From positions 1-64,000 of the forward strand of contig NZ_KB893228.1 of the NCBI RefSeq assembly GCF_000374025.1: a stretch of DNA of 64,000 bases. Reading direction: 5' to 3'. The notes under the pieces were generated by a model. It was not told the DNA's origin and did no database searches. It worked only from the letters and a program-made list of their open reading frames with translations. Of the stretch, positions 16,715 to 24,977 are shown in pieces; the stretch's first letter is position 1; every line of letters starts with the position of its first letter. The position numbers and the translations under genes are program-made. This DNA is from Spirosoma panaciterrae DSM 21099 (GTDB taxonomy: Bacteria; Bacteroidota; Bacteroidia; Cytophagales; Spirosomataceae).

Positions 16715-17314
16715 CTAACGACCAATGACTGCCACCAGCAACACCAACAGATCGGCGGGCATCCGTTTCTGGAGGGAGGCAATGGCCTTGTAGATGACTT
16801 TGTAGGCCGATGTGGTTTCGATACCCATAATACCGGCAATCTCTTCGTAGCTGAGGTTATCGAAAAACTTCAGAAACAACGCTTCTTTTTGCCGGGCAGG
16901 CAGGTGATTCAATTCACGCAGCACGGCCTCGGATTGCTCGCGGCTGATCTGCGAATCGAGCCAGGTAGGTTCGTAGTGGAATTCAACTTTAAAATCGATT
17001 TCGTCTTCGTGGCCCGACTGAAATCGGTGACGTTCGTTCAGTTTCCGAACCAGGTCGCGCCGGAGCGAGCGCATGAGATAAAACTTAATGGAGTCGGTAT
17101 GGCCAAGCCGTTCACGCGTTTCCAGAATGGTCAGGAACAGGTCCTGCAGGCAATCTTCGGTCAGTTGACGGTCCTGGGCAATTTTATAACCGTAATTGTA
17201 CAGCACTCGGGCGTACTTTTCGTACATAAACGAATAGGCGGCTTTACTGCCCTGCAGAAAGTCGTCCCAAAGCTGGGCATCTGTCGCCTGATCGTAGTTG
17301 AGTCCCAAATTCAC
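16715..17314 (-). CDS. ECF-family RNA polymerase sigma factor
   Basis: 199 aa. The region 2 helix is FMYEKYARVLYNYGYKIAQD with TEDCLQDLFLTI. Region 4 is LNHLPARQKEALFLKFFDNLSYEEIAGIMGIETTSAYKVIYKAIASLQK, a helix-turn-helix for the -35 element. The length and the Bacteroidota sigma-70 style (LSYEEIAGIM) match the FecI-like group coupled to FecR. Its likely targets are the SusC-SusD-GH43 genes downstream, and perhaps itself. The tail MPADLLVLLVAVIGR is hydrophobic, a feature seen in several sigma factors of this group. Confidence 0.93.
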   Translation of the reverse strand: MNLGLNYDQATDAQLWDDFLQGSKAAYSFMYEKYARVLYNYGYKIAQDRQLTEDCLQDLFLTILETRERLGHTDSIKFYLMRSLRRDLVRKLNERHRFQSGHEDEIDFKVEFHYEPTWLDSQISREQSEAVLRELNHLPARQKEALFLKFFDNLSYEEIAGIMGIETTSAYKVIYKAIASLQKRMPADLLVLLVAVIGR

Positions 17315-17434
17315 TATCCCTATATCCGAACGGATACTTAAAGCTAGGCAATTTCGGGCATACCTCCCGTGCTTTTCTACCAGTATTTCTTAGCAAACTA
17401 CTATTGTAGTACCCCAAAACGTATCAACAAAGCC

Positions 17435-17761
17435 TTATTTCAGCTTTTCGTTGTTTAGGTGCCGGGTGGCATCCCGAATGTTCTTTTTGTCCAGATTTTT
17501 CTGAAAGGCTTCGGTGAGGTCGATGCCTGTCTGGTTAGCGAGACAGATCAGCACCCACAACACATCAGCCATTTCGTCGCCCAGATCTTTCTGCTTATCC
17601 GACTCCTTTTCTGATTGCTCGCCATACCGACGGGCGATGATCCGGGCCACCTCGCCCACCTCTTCGGTCAGCATAGCCATATTGGTCAGTTCGTTGAAAT
17701 ACCGAACGCCAACGGTTTTAATCCATTCGTCGACGGTTGTTTGCGCGTCTTTAATCGTCAT
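17435..17761 (-). CDS. MazG-like nucleotide pyrophosphohydrolase
   Basis: 108 aa, one MazG-type all-helical domain. The metal-binding motifs are present: MLTEEVGEVARIIARRYGEQ (the ExxE pair) and, after a short charged linker, DLGDEMADVLWVLICLANQ (ExxD). Enzymes of this group hydrolyse non-canonical or excess NTPs to NMP and pyrophosphate. The protein is about half the length of E. coli MazG, as usual for the single-domain form. It is separated from the M16 peptidase gene upstream by a 47-bp perfect inverted repeat. Confidence 0.88.
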   Translation of the reverse strand: MTIKDAQTTVDEWIKTVGVRYFNELTNMAMLTEEVGEVARIIARRYGEQSEKESDKQKDLGDEMADVLWVLICLANQTGIDLTEAFQKNLDKKNIRDATRHLNNEKLK

Positions 17762-17795
17762 AGTAGGTAAGTCAAAGGAAATACATTAGGTTATT

Positions 17796-17912
17796 TTTTG
17801 TCATGCTGACGAAGCCGGGCGGCCGGTGCCGAAGCATCTTCGGGAACCGAGATGAGTGCTGTCAGCGAAGATGCTTCGGCACCGGCCGCCCGGCTTCGTC
17901 AGCATGACAAAA
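17796..17912. repeat. Perfect 47-bp inverted repeat
   Basis: Arms at 17796-17842 and 17866-17912 are exact reverse complements over 47 bases with a 23-base spacer. The arm starts TTTTGTCATGCTGACGAAGC and ends CGAAGCATCTTCG. It carries the TCAT-C-GACG start and ATCTTCGG end also seen in the repeats at 264 and 1745, so it may be a longer relative. The exact match implies recent origin or upkeep by gene conversion. It lies between the M16 peptidase and mazG genes. Confidence 0.9.
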
Positions 17913-18027
17913 GTGCCAATGTAAACCCTCTACACTGTTTACGTCTTAGTAAGTTAAAGATATTAGACAGAGGTTTTAGAGATACGCTGAATACTCCGTG
18001 CATCTCTGTGCAATACTGTTTTGGCCT

Positions 18028-19263
18028 TTATTTTTCTGGCACAAACGTCAGCGAACTGAACTGGCTTTCATCAAAGGCTTCCTGTGCTAGCGTCTGAAGT
18101 TGTTCGGACGTAACGGCGTTGATGTCGTTGAAAATATCGGTCAGGGCTTCCACCCGATCAATATCCAGCAGGCTTTTGGCCATCATGAGCATGAAGCTAT
18201 TGTTACTTTCTTCGGCCATGGCCAGTTGCCCAATCAGTTGCTCTTTCGTCTGATGAAGCTGTAAGGTCGTCAGCGGTTGCTCACGAAGACGTTTCAGCTC
18301 TTTCATGATCAGCATATGCGCTTTGTCTACTTTTTTCGGATCAGTACCAAAGTAGATTCCCAGAAAACCCGTGTCCAGATATGGTGTATACGTCGCATCA
18401 ATGGAGTATACCAGCCCATATTTTTCCCGCAGGTTCAGGTTCAGGCGCGAATTCATGCCCGGCCCACCCAATAGGTTAATCAGCATAAAGAATGGTAGCC
18501 GCCGAGGGTCGGCCAGCCCATAGGCCGGACGCCCTAAGGCACATTGTGCCTGGGTTATCGGCCGCTCTACACGGGTCTGACGAGGCACATAGCCAGTTGG
18601 GGTTTTCCGCTGACGGGTCGAATGCTGGGCGGGCACGTCGTGGAAATATTTTTCGGCCACTTTCACCACCTGCTTAAACGGCAACTTACTCACCGACGAA
18701 AACACAATCCGGCTGGTGTCGTAATTTTCGGCAATAAATTGCTGGAGATCTTCCCGACGAAACGACTCTACCGTTTCGGTCGTACCCAGAATGTTGCCGC
18801 CCAGCGCGTGATTCGGGAACACGAGTTCGTCGAAATCGTCCTGAATAGCATCTTCGGGCGAATCGTAATACATCGCCATTTCTTCCAGAATCACCCCGCG
18901 TTCGCGTTCGATCTGTTTCTCCGGAAAAACGGAGTGAAACGTTATATCGGCCAGCAGTTCGGCCGCTTTCTCGAAGTGGGCATCCAGTACCGACGCATGA
19001 AAACAGACTTTTTCTTTGGTGGTGTACGCATTTAGTTCACCGCCCACCGTCTCCAGACGCGTAATGATGTGGTACGATTTTCGTTTCTCCGTACCTTTGA
19101 AGGCCATATGTTCCCAGAAATGGGCAAGGCCCTGCTGGTGGGGTTGCTCGTCGCGGCTTCCGATGTCGAGCATAATACCACAATGAGCTATCTGCGTATG
19201 CGGTATTTGTTTGTGCGCAATCCGAATTCCGTTGGGCAGAGTATAAACCTGGTAATCTTCCAT
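18028..19263 (-). CDS. M16-family zinc metallopeptidase
   Basis: 411 aa from the ATG at 19263; the frame extends to 19314, but the conserved strand YTLPNGIRIAHK begins here. The inverted zinc motif HxxEH is HFWEH (H48, E51, H52), with the downstream acidic helix ERGVILEEMAMYYDSPEDAIQDDFDELVF supplying the third ligand. The second, inactive-type half (about 170-405) includes CALGRPAYGLADPRR and LNLREKYGLVYSIDATYTPYLDTG. No signal peptide is visible, so it is probably cytoplasmic. It is divergent from the GT9 gene with 29 bases between starts, so the two promoters overlap the opposite transcript. Confidence 0.93.
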   Translation of the reverse strand: MEDYQVYTLPNGIRIAHKQIPHTQIAHCGIMLDIGSRDEQPHQQGLAHFWEHMAFKGTEKRKSYHIITRLETVGGELNAYTTKEKVCFHASVLDAHFEKAAELLADITFHSVFPEKQIERERGVILEEMAMYYDSPEDAIQDDFDELVFPNHALGGNILGTTETVESFRREDLQQFIAENYDTSRIVFSSVSKLPFKQVVKVAEKYFHDVPAQHSTRQRKTPTGYVPRQTRVERPITQAQCALGRPAYGLADPRRLPFFMLINLLGGPGMNSRLNLNLREKYGLVYSIDATYTPYLDTGFLGIYFGTDPKKVDKAHMLIMKELKRLREQPLTTLQLHQTKEQLIGQLAMAEESNNSFMLMMAKSLLDIDRVEALTDIFNDINAVTSEQLQTLAQEAFDESQFSSLTFVPEK

Positions 19264-19292
19264 TCTAAAATTTTTACGCCCTAAGCGTACTA

Positions 19293-20330
19293 ATGATAAC
19301 CGCAACAAGTCCACCCCGGTTCCTGATTATTCAAACCGCTTTTATCGGCGATGTGATTCTGGCAACCGCTTTGTTCGAACAACTCCACACGGCTTACCCC
19401 GATGCCGTACTGGATGTGCTTGTACGTAAAGGCAATGAGACGCTTCTGGCCCACCATCCTTTTTTGAATGAGGTGCTGGTCTGGCATAAAAAGGGCACCA
19501 AATATCAGGATTTATGGCGACTCTTGCGTACTATTCGGGCCAGGAAATATGATGCGGTTCTGAATCTGCAACGCTATGGAACGATGGGTTTACTAACCAC
19601 GCTGGCGGGCGCAGGCATTACCATAGGCTTTGACAAAAATCCATTTTCCCGCTTTTTCACCTATCAGATCGAACATCGGTTTGAGCCAGGCACGCACGAA
19701 GTAGATCGCAACACGGGCTTACTGAAAGCCCTTCAATCCGTTCCTGATTTTCAGCCTCAGCCATTAAGCCGCCAGGCTACAGCCCGCCCAAAACTATACC
19801 CATCGCAGGCTGATTACGACGCAGTATACACGTATCAGTCCAGACCGTATGTATGTATGGCTCCCATGTCGGTCTGGTTCACGAAGCAATATCCGTCCGA
19901 ACGGTGGGTTGAATTAATCAAGGCGCTACCCAATGACCTGACCGTTTACTTACTGGGCGCCCCTACGGATGTCCATGCCTGCGATGCCATCCGGGCCTTA
20001 TCGGGTAGCACAAAAAATGTTGTGAATCTGGCGGGGAAACTAAGTTTACTGCAATCGGCAGCGTTGCAGCAGGGGGCTGTAATGAATTATGTAAACGATT
20101 CGGCTCCGTTGCACCTTTGCTCGGCAATGAATGCCCCAACGACAGCCATCTTCTGCTCGACCGTACCTCAGTTCGGCTTTGGCCCGCTGGCCGATGTATC
20201 GAGAGTAGTTCAAACGCCGGAGCGCCTGGAATGCAAGCCCTGTAATCTACATGGCCGAACCGCCTGTCCGTTAGGGCATTTTCGCTGTGCCTGGGGTATT
20301 CAGCTCGATGAGCTGGCGAGGCTAGGCTAA
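19293..20330 (+). CDS. Glycosyltransferase family 9 (heptosyltransferase-like)
   Basis: 345 aa. The GT-B N-terminal half begins FLIIQTAFIGDVILATALFEQL, the usual start of WaaF/RfaF-type enzymes. The C-terminal half has VCMAPMSVWFTKQYPSERWVELIK, VYLLGAPTDVHACDAI and VVNLAGKLSLLQSAALQQ, followed by NDSAPLHLCSAMNAPTTAIF, the sugar-nucleotide site of GT9. The late CKPCNLHGRTACPLGHFRC stretch with four cysteines is a common feature in Bacteroidota copies. It likely adds a sugar to lipopolysaccharide core; the sugar cannot be told from sequence. Confidence 0.9.
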   Translation: MITATSPPRFLIIQTAFIGDVILATALFEQLHTAYPDAVLDVLVRKGNETLLAHHPFLNEVLVWHKKGTKYQDLWRLLRTIRARKYDAVLNLQRYGTMGLLTTLAGAGITIGFDKNPFSRFFTYQIEHRFEPGTHEVDRNTGLLKALQSVPDFQPQPLSRQATARPKLYPSQADYDAVYTYQSRPYVCMAPMSVWFTKQYPSERWVELIKALPNDLTVYLLGAPTDVHACDAIRALSGSTKNVVNLAGKLSLLQSAALQQGAVMNYVNDSAPLHLCSAMNAPTTAIFCSTVPQFGFGPLADVSRVVQTPERLECKPCNLHGRTACPLGHFRCAWGIQLDELARLG

Positions 20331-20340
20331 CTTATTCTCG

Positions 20341-20420
20341 TTCACCGCCAGGACGCGAAGGCGCAAAGAATAGGTCATTGATATGGCCTTCTTCACGTCC
20401 ATCGCGCCCTGGCGGTGCAA
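20341..20420. repeat. Palindromic repeat of the GGACGC/AAGGCGCAAAG family, copy 2
   Basis: The left arm TTCACCGCCAGGACGCGAAG and a right arm ending GCCCTGGCGGTGCAA pair imperfectly over about 30 bases. The core GGACGC(G/A)AAGGCGCAAAG is shared with 10368-10436. It follows the GT9 stop codon by 10 bases and may double as a transcript-end hairpin. Confidence 0.7.
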
Positions 20421-20690
20421 AATATAACGTCCTGACATTCAACGAACACACTTCCACTTACCCTAAAGCGGCCCACATAAGCAATTGTTCATTATATTTT
20501 ATTTTTAATTTATTGCATTAAATAAAAGATTATACAGTAAAACCGTAAATAGTAAAAATAATATTTGAAAAACACTTTCTATAAGCCTATTTTTGACTTG
20601 TTCGCGATTACTATATCGACAAGCCATTGCCCTATTGACTGATTCTACTGCCTTCATTCTTTATTGACGCATTAAGACCAAACTCATCTT
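20421..20690. other. AT-rich promoter region before the aminotransferase gene
   Basis: The stretch is gene-free. It becomes strongly AT-rich from about 20480 and contains a near-ideal Bacteroidota promoter at 20564-20595 (separate entry). No other structure was seen. Confidence 0.6.
20564..20595 (+). promoter_or_regulatory. Bacteroidota-type promoter for the exported aminotransferase
   Basis: A -33 box TTTG (20564-20567), a 20-base spacer and a perfect -7 box TATTTTTG (20588-20595, consensus TAnnTTTG). Transcription would begin near 20602 and give a leader of about 90 bases before the ATG at 20691. Confidence 0.7.
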
Positions 20691-21830
20691 ATGTCTATCA
20701 ACCGCCGAGACTGGCTTCGGGCCAGCCTATTGTCTGGCCTTAGTATGGCTGCCGCTCCTGCCGCTTTTTGCGAGCCAGAACAAGAGATGCCCCTGGGATA
20801 CAAAGCCCCCCAAGGCCCTCTGAAAGCTCGTTTGTCAGCGAATGAAAACCCGTATGGTCCTTCGCCCAAAGTGCTTAAAACCATTACCGAGGCCGCACCC
20901 GATGGCTACCTCTACGCGATGGAGCATGCCCGCAAGTTCCGGAAACTGGTTGCCGATACTGAAGGCGTACCTGAAGAATACATTCTGTTAGGTGCCGGTT
21001 CGGGCGAGTTGCTGACAGCCGCTTCACTTTGGGCCGCTTACCGTCCTAATGCCGGACGGACCATTGTAGCTCCCGATCCAACGTTCGATCAACTTCCTCG
21101 CGCGGCCATAAAACATGGTGTCAACATCGACCGGGTTCCCCTGGTAGCAGCCGACGGATACGACATCAACCTGAACAAACTGAACGAGCGTGTCAATGCT
21201 CAGACAGGGATGGTGTACCTCTGCAACCCCAACAATCCGACGGCCATTATCGTTGACCCGTCCAAACTACGGGCCTTCTGCGAATCAGTAGGAGCGAAAA
21301 CACCGATCCTCGTTGACGAAGCCTACATCGACTATACGCCCGATCCGAAAGCTTATTCGATGGTCGATATGGTGAAAAAAGGTAGCAATGTGATCATCAC
21401 CAAGACTTTCTCGAAGGTACACGGTTTTGCTGGCCTGCGCACAGGCTATATGATTGCCAAGCCCGAGCTTCTGGAGCAGATCAGCAAATTTGCAACGGGT
21501 GGTGGCTGCATCAGCATGACGACCCTACGGGCGGCTATGGTGAGCTTACAGGATAAAGAGTTTATCAATTATTCGCTTGGCAAGGCAAAAGAATCGAAAG
21601 ATTTCCTGCTGGGGGTGCTGAAGCAAACCAACTACGAACCCCTTCCTTCGGGTGCTAACTTCGTGATGTTCCCGATTCGGATGAAAGGCGAAGATTTCGT
21701 TACCCGTATGATGGACCAGGGCGTAAGCATCCGCCAGTGGAAGTTCGACGGTCAGTACTGGTGCCGTGTCAGCCTCGGTACCATGGACCAGATGAAAGCC
21801 TTCGCCGATGCGCTGAAAGTAATTTCGTAA
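20691..21830 (+). CDS. Exported HisC-like PLP-dependent aminotransferase
   Basis: 379 aa. The first 27 residues (MSINRRDWLRASLLSGLSMA...) form a twin-arginine signal with RRDWLRAS, so the folded, cofactor-bound enzyme should be exported. The rest is a class I/II aminotransferase of histidinol-phosphate type: SANENPYGPSPKV near the start, GAGSGELL in the cofactor loop, VYLCNPNNPTAIIV, ILVDEAYIDY with the ring-stacking aspartate, and the Schiff-base lysine in TKTFSKVHGFAGLRTGY (K242). Cytoplasmic HisC has no signal peptide, so this is unlikely to make histidine. It stands alone, followed by a long inverted repeat. Confidence 0.85.
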   Translation: MSINRRDWLRASLLSGLSMAAAPAAFCEPEQEMPLGYKAPQGPLKARLSANENPYGPSPKVLKTITEAAPDGYLYAMEHARKFRKLVADTEGVPEEYILLGAGSGELLTAASLWAAYRPNAGRTIVAPDPTFDQLPRAAIKHGVNIDRVPLVAADGYDINLNKLNERVNAQTGMVYLCNPNNPTAIIVDPSKLRAFCESVGAKTPILVDEAYIDYTPDPKAYSMVDMVKKGSNVIITKTFSKVHGFAGLRTGYMIAKPELLEQISKFATGGGCISMTTLRAAMVSLQDKEFINYSLGKAKESKDFLLGVLKQTNYEPLPSGANFVMFPIRMKGEDFVTRMMDQGVSIRQWKFDGQYWCRVSLGTMDQMKAFADALKVIS

Positions 21831-21851
21831 CCTACAACCTTCCTCTTTTTC

Positions 21852-21940
21852 AATGATTGAATGATCGAATTGTTAAATGATTGAATAGCTGGCGCAAGCT
21901 TTTTTATTCAATCATTCAACAATTCGATCATTCAATCATT
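21852..21940. terminator. Long inverted repeat between convergent genes (aminotransferase / GH67)
   Basis: Left arm from 21852 (AATGATTGAATGATCGAATT...) and right arm ending 21940 pair over about 36 bases with one or two mismatches around a loop GCTGGCGCAAGC. The arms are built of repeated ATTGAATG units. The right end covers the stop codon of the GH67 gene. Position and strength suggest a two-way transcript end. Confidence 0.7.
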
Positions 21941-24074
21941 ACCTCAATAAATACACATTCACCGACTGCTTCACCTCGTCCAGCGTTCGGGTAGGTTGTT
22001 TGAACGGGGCCGGAATGGGTTGTTTTGAGAAGGTTTGCAGGTAAAGTACCCAGGCATCGCGCCACCAGATGGCTTCTTTTTGCTGGGTAACCAGCCGGGC
22101 GGTCACATCGGCAAAGGTTTCCGGCGCAACCGCATTTTTAACCTGCGCCCATTCCTGCTGCATCCACTGAACCGAATCAGCTCCGGTGTAAAAATGCGTA
22201 CAAAGTTCATCCCATAGCGTTCGGCCCGTCGATAGCTTCTTGTTCCAGGCAACATGATGAAACCAGAGTAGATAGGGCAACGGACAGGTTTCGGGGTTAT
22301 TCCACTGCTGCTGTACCTCGGGGCGATATTGCTCCAGCGCTTTGCTCCCCGTTGCGGTCCGGTCGAAGCCAATACCAATCGAATCCGCTTTGTGGTAATA
22401 CACGGCGGTCCAGTCGGGACGTGGGCTTCGGGCCTGCCACGGCTCGGGGGCAAAGTGAACGCCCGTCCAGGGACGCGAAAGGCCCATCGGTGTGTTGTAG
22501 TTAACGTAAATATCCCGCGATTTCTCCATCAGGTTTACAATCCGTTTGGCAGCCTGCGGCTCATGTGTCAGCGTCATAGCGACCCATTCTCTGGCAATGG
22601 CATCGGAGGTTAAGGTATGATCCCAGGCCAGCCGCCCAAAGGCATACCAGTTGGCTTGTGCCATTGGATGGCCCGTCCAGTTGAGATTCGACCCCGTATT
22701 GGCGACCCCGGCCATAACACTCATCGAATAGCCATGCAGACTTCCATCCACCACCTTCGCGACTGTTGAGCCTTTGCCTTTCACGTAGGTATCGGCTTCC
22801 AGACACTCCTTGAAAAGGGGGGCTTCGTAAACCAGATGCGTGGCAAACCCCAGGTATTCCTGCGTCAACTGAAACTCCATACCCAGCGGTGTCCTGGGCA
22901 TATTTCCGAACAATGGAGAAAACGGTTCGCGAGGTTGGAAATCGATGGGGCCGTTTTTGACCTGCACAATCACCTTCTTATCGAACTGACCGTCTAAAGG
23001 CACAAATTCCTCATAAGCCGCCCGGAACCGATCGGCTTTGGGGTCCGCTTTATAGACAAATGCCCGCCAGATTACTACCCCATCATACGGCTTCAGCGCT
23101 TCGGCCAGCATATTGGCTCCATCGGCATGGGTGCGTCCATAATCCTGGGGGCCAGGTTCACCTTCAGAATTGGCTTTGACCAGAAAACCACCAAAGTCTG
23201 GAATGGCTTTATAAATAGCGTTCACTTTATCGGCCCACCATTGGCGCACCTGTGGATCGAGTGGGTCAGAGGTTTTCAGACCACCCAAGGTTTTGGGAGC
23301 CGCAAAATAGACCGACAGGTATAGTCGAATACCATACGGCCGAAATACATTGGCCAGTGCAGCCACTTTTTCGATGTACTCGTCGGTCATGAACCGGGCA
23401 CTGGCATTCACGTTGTTGACGACCGTTCCGTTGATCCCAACCGAGGCATTGGCACGCGCATAATCCCGATAGCGCGGATCGATTCGCTCAGGCAATTCAT
23501 ACCATTTCCAGAGCGATGAACCCGCATAGCCCCGTTCGATAGACCCGTCGACATTATCCCAGTGATTGAGCATTCGGAACTGCACCTTCGGACTACTCAT
23601 CAGTGAAATACCCTGTATGGGCTGAAGGGTCTGGAGTTGCCGCAGTAGCGCAAAAGCACCGTACAAGGCCCCCGCATCCGATTTGCTGGAAATAACCAGA
23701 TTCCCCCCTTTCGACTCAATTCGGTAGCCTTCCTTATTCAGCGCCTGTAGAGCGACATCGGCAGCATTAACCGATACGATGATACCGCCTGTCCGACTCC
23801 CAGCGCCATTCGTTATAGGAACCGATTTCCCTAGCAGCCCCTGCAAGCCCATCTGCAACTCGTCGGCGGCCGATTTTAAAATAGGACTATTCGCCTGAAT
23901 TGCAATGAATTGAGCCGATTGAGTATAAGACTGACGTTTGGCAGCATCGCTGATAAGGTCATACTTTAGCCACAATCGATAGCCATTGGCATAGGCCGGA
24001 TCATTGGCAAAACAGTTTACAGCCGCCAGCAATCCAAGCAGCCACAGGCTAATGAGTCTATAGGTCTTTGTCAT
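21939..24074 (-). CDS. aguA: GH67 alpha-glucuronidase, secreted
   Basis: 711 aa with a Sec signal peptide (residues 1-24, ending VNCFAN). Three domains in the GH67 order: an N-terminal beta-sandwich (about 25-150), a TIM barrel (160-480), and a C-terminal helical domain. Catalytic-site stretches are FLVKANSEGEPGPQDYGRTH (general acid glutamate), VQVKNGPIDFQPREPFSPL (aspartate) and MEFQLTQEYLGFATH (second acidic residue). It removes 4-O-methyl-glucuronic acid from the ends of xylo-oligosaccharides. The nearby CE15 and GH43 genes support glucuronoarabinoxylan use. The signal peptide places it in the periplasm or outside the cell. Confidence 0.93.
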   Translation of the reverse strand: MTKTYRLISLWLLGLLAAVNCFANDPAYANGYRLWLKYDLISDAAKRQSYTQSAQFIAIQANSPILKSAADELQMGLQGLLGKSVPITNGAGSRTGGIIVSVNAADVALQALNKEGYRIESKGGNLVISSKSDAGALYGAFALLRQLQTLQPIQGISLMSSPKVQFRMLNHWDNVDGSIERGYAGSSLWKWYELPERIDPRYRDYARANASVGINGTVVNNVNASARFMTDEYIEKVAALANVFRPYGIRLYLSVYFAAPKTLGGLKTSDPLDPQVRQWWADKVNAIYKAIPDFGGFLVKANSEGEPGPQDYGRTHADGANMLAEALKPYDGVVIWRAFVYKADPKADRFRAAYEEFVPLDGQFDKKVIVQVKNGPIDFQPREPFSPLFGNMPRTPLGMEFQLTQEYLGFATHLVYEAPLFKECLEADTYVKGKGSTVAKVVDGSLHGYSMSVMAGVANTGSNLNWTGHPMAQANWYAFGRLAWDHTLTSDAIAREWVAMTLTHEPQAAKRIVNLMEKSRDIYVNYNTPMGLSRPWTGVHFAPEPWQARSPRPDWTAVYYHKADSIGIGFDRTATGSKALEQYRPEVQQQWNNPETCPLPYLLWFHHVAWNKKLSTGRTLWDELCTHFYTGADSVQWMQQEWAQVKNAVAPETFADVTARLVTQQKEAIWWRDAWVLYLQTFSKQPIPAPFKQPTRTLDEVKQSVNVYLLR

Positions 24075-24497
24075 TCGGTTTATCAGATTTCTACAAGCTA
24101 CCTAATCTGAACATGAGTATGCACATTTACCGGAATCATACCCTTGTGCATCAAAATTTTCTATGGTAAACTAAGCCGATCTCCAAAATCTACTCAGCCA
24201 GAAACAACCATCGAATAGCGCAGACACTCTCTTGCCTAATAGGTATCTTTTTCTCAGGTTTTCGCCTGCTTGCTGAAAACAAGCAAGGTCTCCGGCAGCA
24301 CCAGAGACCTTAGCCAAACCAACCTATGATAAACTAGAAGAAAACCGTAACCTTATTGCGGTACAGCTAACCTGTATGTAATAGTCTCATTTGCCCATTT
24401 CGTACCCTTCCGGTCAATAATTTTTTCGGGAAGTAGGCTTCTTTATGTTAGCTGCTATTTTTACAAAAAGCAACTAACTATCAATCTGTATACGACC
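24075..24497. other. Divergent control region between GH67 and exported RidA genes
   Basis: No gene is seen in these 420 bases. At 24256-24310 two hairpins lie side by side. CTTGC/GCAAG competes with an overlapping GTTTTC/GAAAAC stem, and GGTCTC/GAGACC follows. These alternative folds could form a leader or attenuator, but no known riboswitch motif was recognised. A promoter for GH67 is proposed at 24122-24156. Before the RidA gene a weak TATTTTTA box lies at 24456-24463. Confidence 0.45.
24122..24156 (-). promoter_or_regulatory. Candidate promoter for GH67
   Basis: On the minus strand: TTTTG (24152-24156), 22 bases, then TAAATGTG (24122-24129), one mismatch from TAnnTTTG. It would give a leader of about 40 bases. 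If this is the start, the hairpins at 24256-24310 lie upstream of it and would not be in the mRNA. Confidence 0.4.
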
Positions 24498-24977
24498 ATG
24501 AAAAAAGTTATCTACACACTTGCGGTAAGTGGTTTAACGCTTCTTTTATCGACCACGCTTCCGAACAACATCGCCAGACTGACTGAAGGTATGGCTGATG
24601 TACCCGGCCAGCAAACCCCTTCCTATCCCTTCTCACGCGCCATGCGAGCCGGTGATTTCGTCTACATTTCGGGCCAGGTTGGTGTTAAGGCCGATGGCAA
24701 ACTGGCCGATGGATTTGAAGCGCAATCCCGACAAACGATGGACAATATCGTTGCAGCCCTGAAAGAACAGGGGCTGACCACGGCTGATGTAGTAAAATGT
24801 ACGGTTATGATTGGCGATATGGCCAAATGGCCCGATTTCAACACCATTTACCGGAGCTATTTCAAAGAAGGACATTTTCCTGCCCGTAGTGCCTTTGGAG
24901 CCAACGGCCTGGCACTGGGAGCTGCTCTCGAAGTCGATTGCATTGCCTACGCACCGTTGAAAGGAAAAGCGAAATAA
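24498..24977 (+). CDS. Exported RidA-family protein (catalytic arginine present)
   Basis: 159 aa. A signal peptide (MKKVIYTLAVSGLTLLLST) precedes a complete RidA/YjgF domain (40-155). The strand pair AMRAGDFVYISGQVG and the helix QSRQTMDNIVAALKEQGL are typical. The conserved arginine is in FPARSAFGANGL, 15 residues before the conserved glutamate of ALEVDCIAYAP, the spacing of active imine deaminases. Export of RidA is unusual because the known job, clearing 2-aminoacrylate made by PLP enzymes, is cytoplasmic. The neighbouring exported aminotransferase may be a reason for it. It ends at a 30-bp perfect inverted repeat. Confidence 0.88.
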   Translation: MKKVIYTLAVSGLTLLLSTTLPNNIARLTEGMADVPGQQTPSYPFSRAMRAGDFVYISGQVGVKADGKLADGFEAQSRQTMDNIVAALKEQGLTTADVVKCTVMIGDMAKWPDFNTIYRSYFKEGHFPARSAFGANGLALGAALEVDCIAYAPLKGKAK

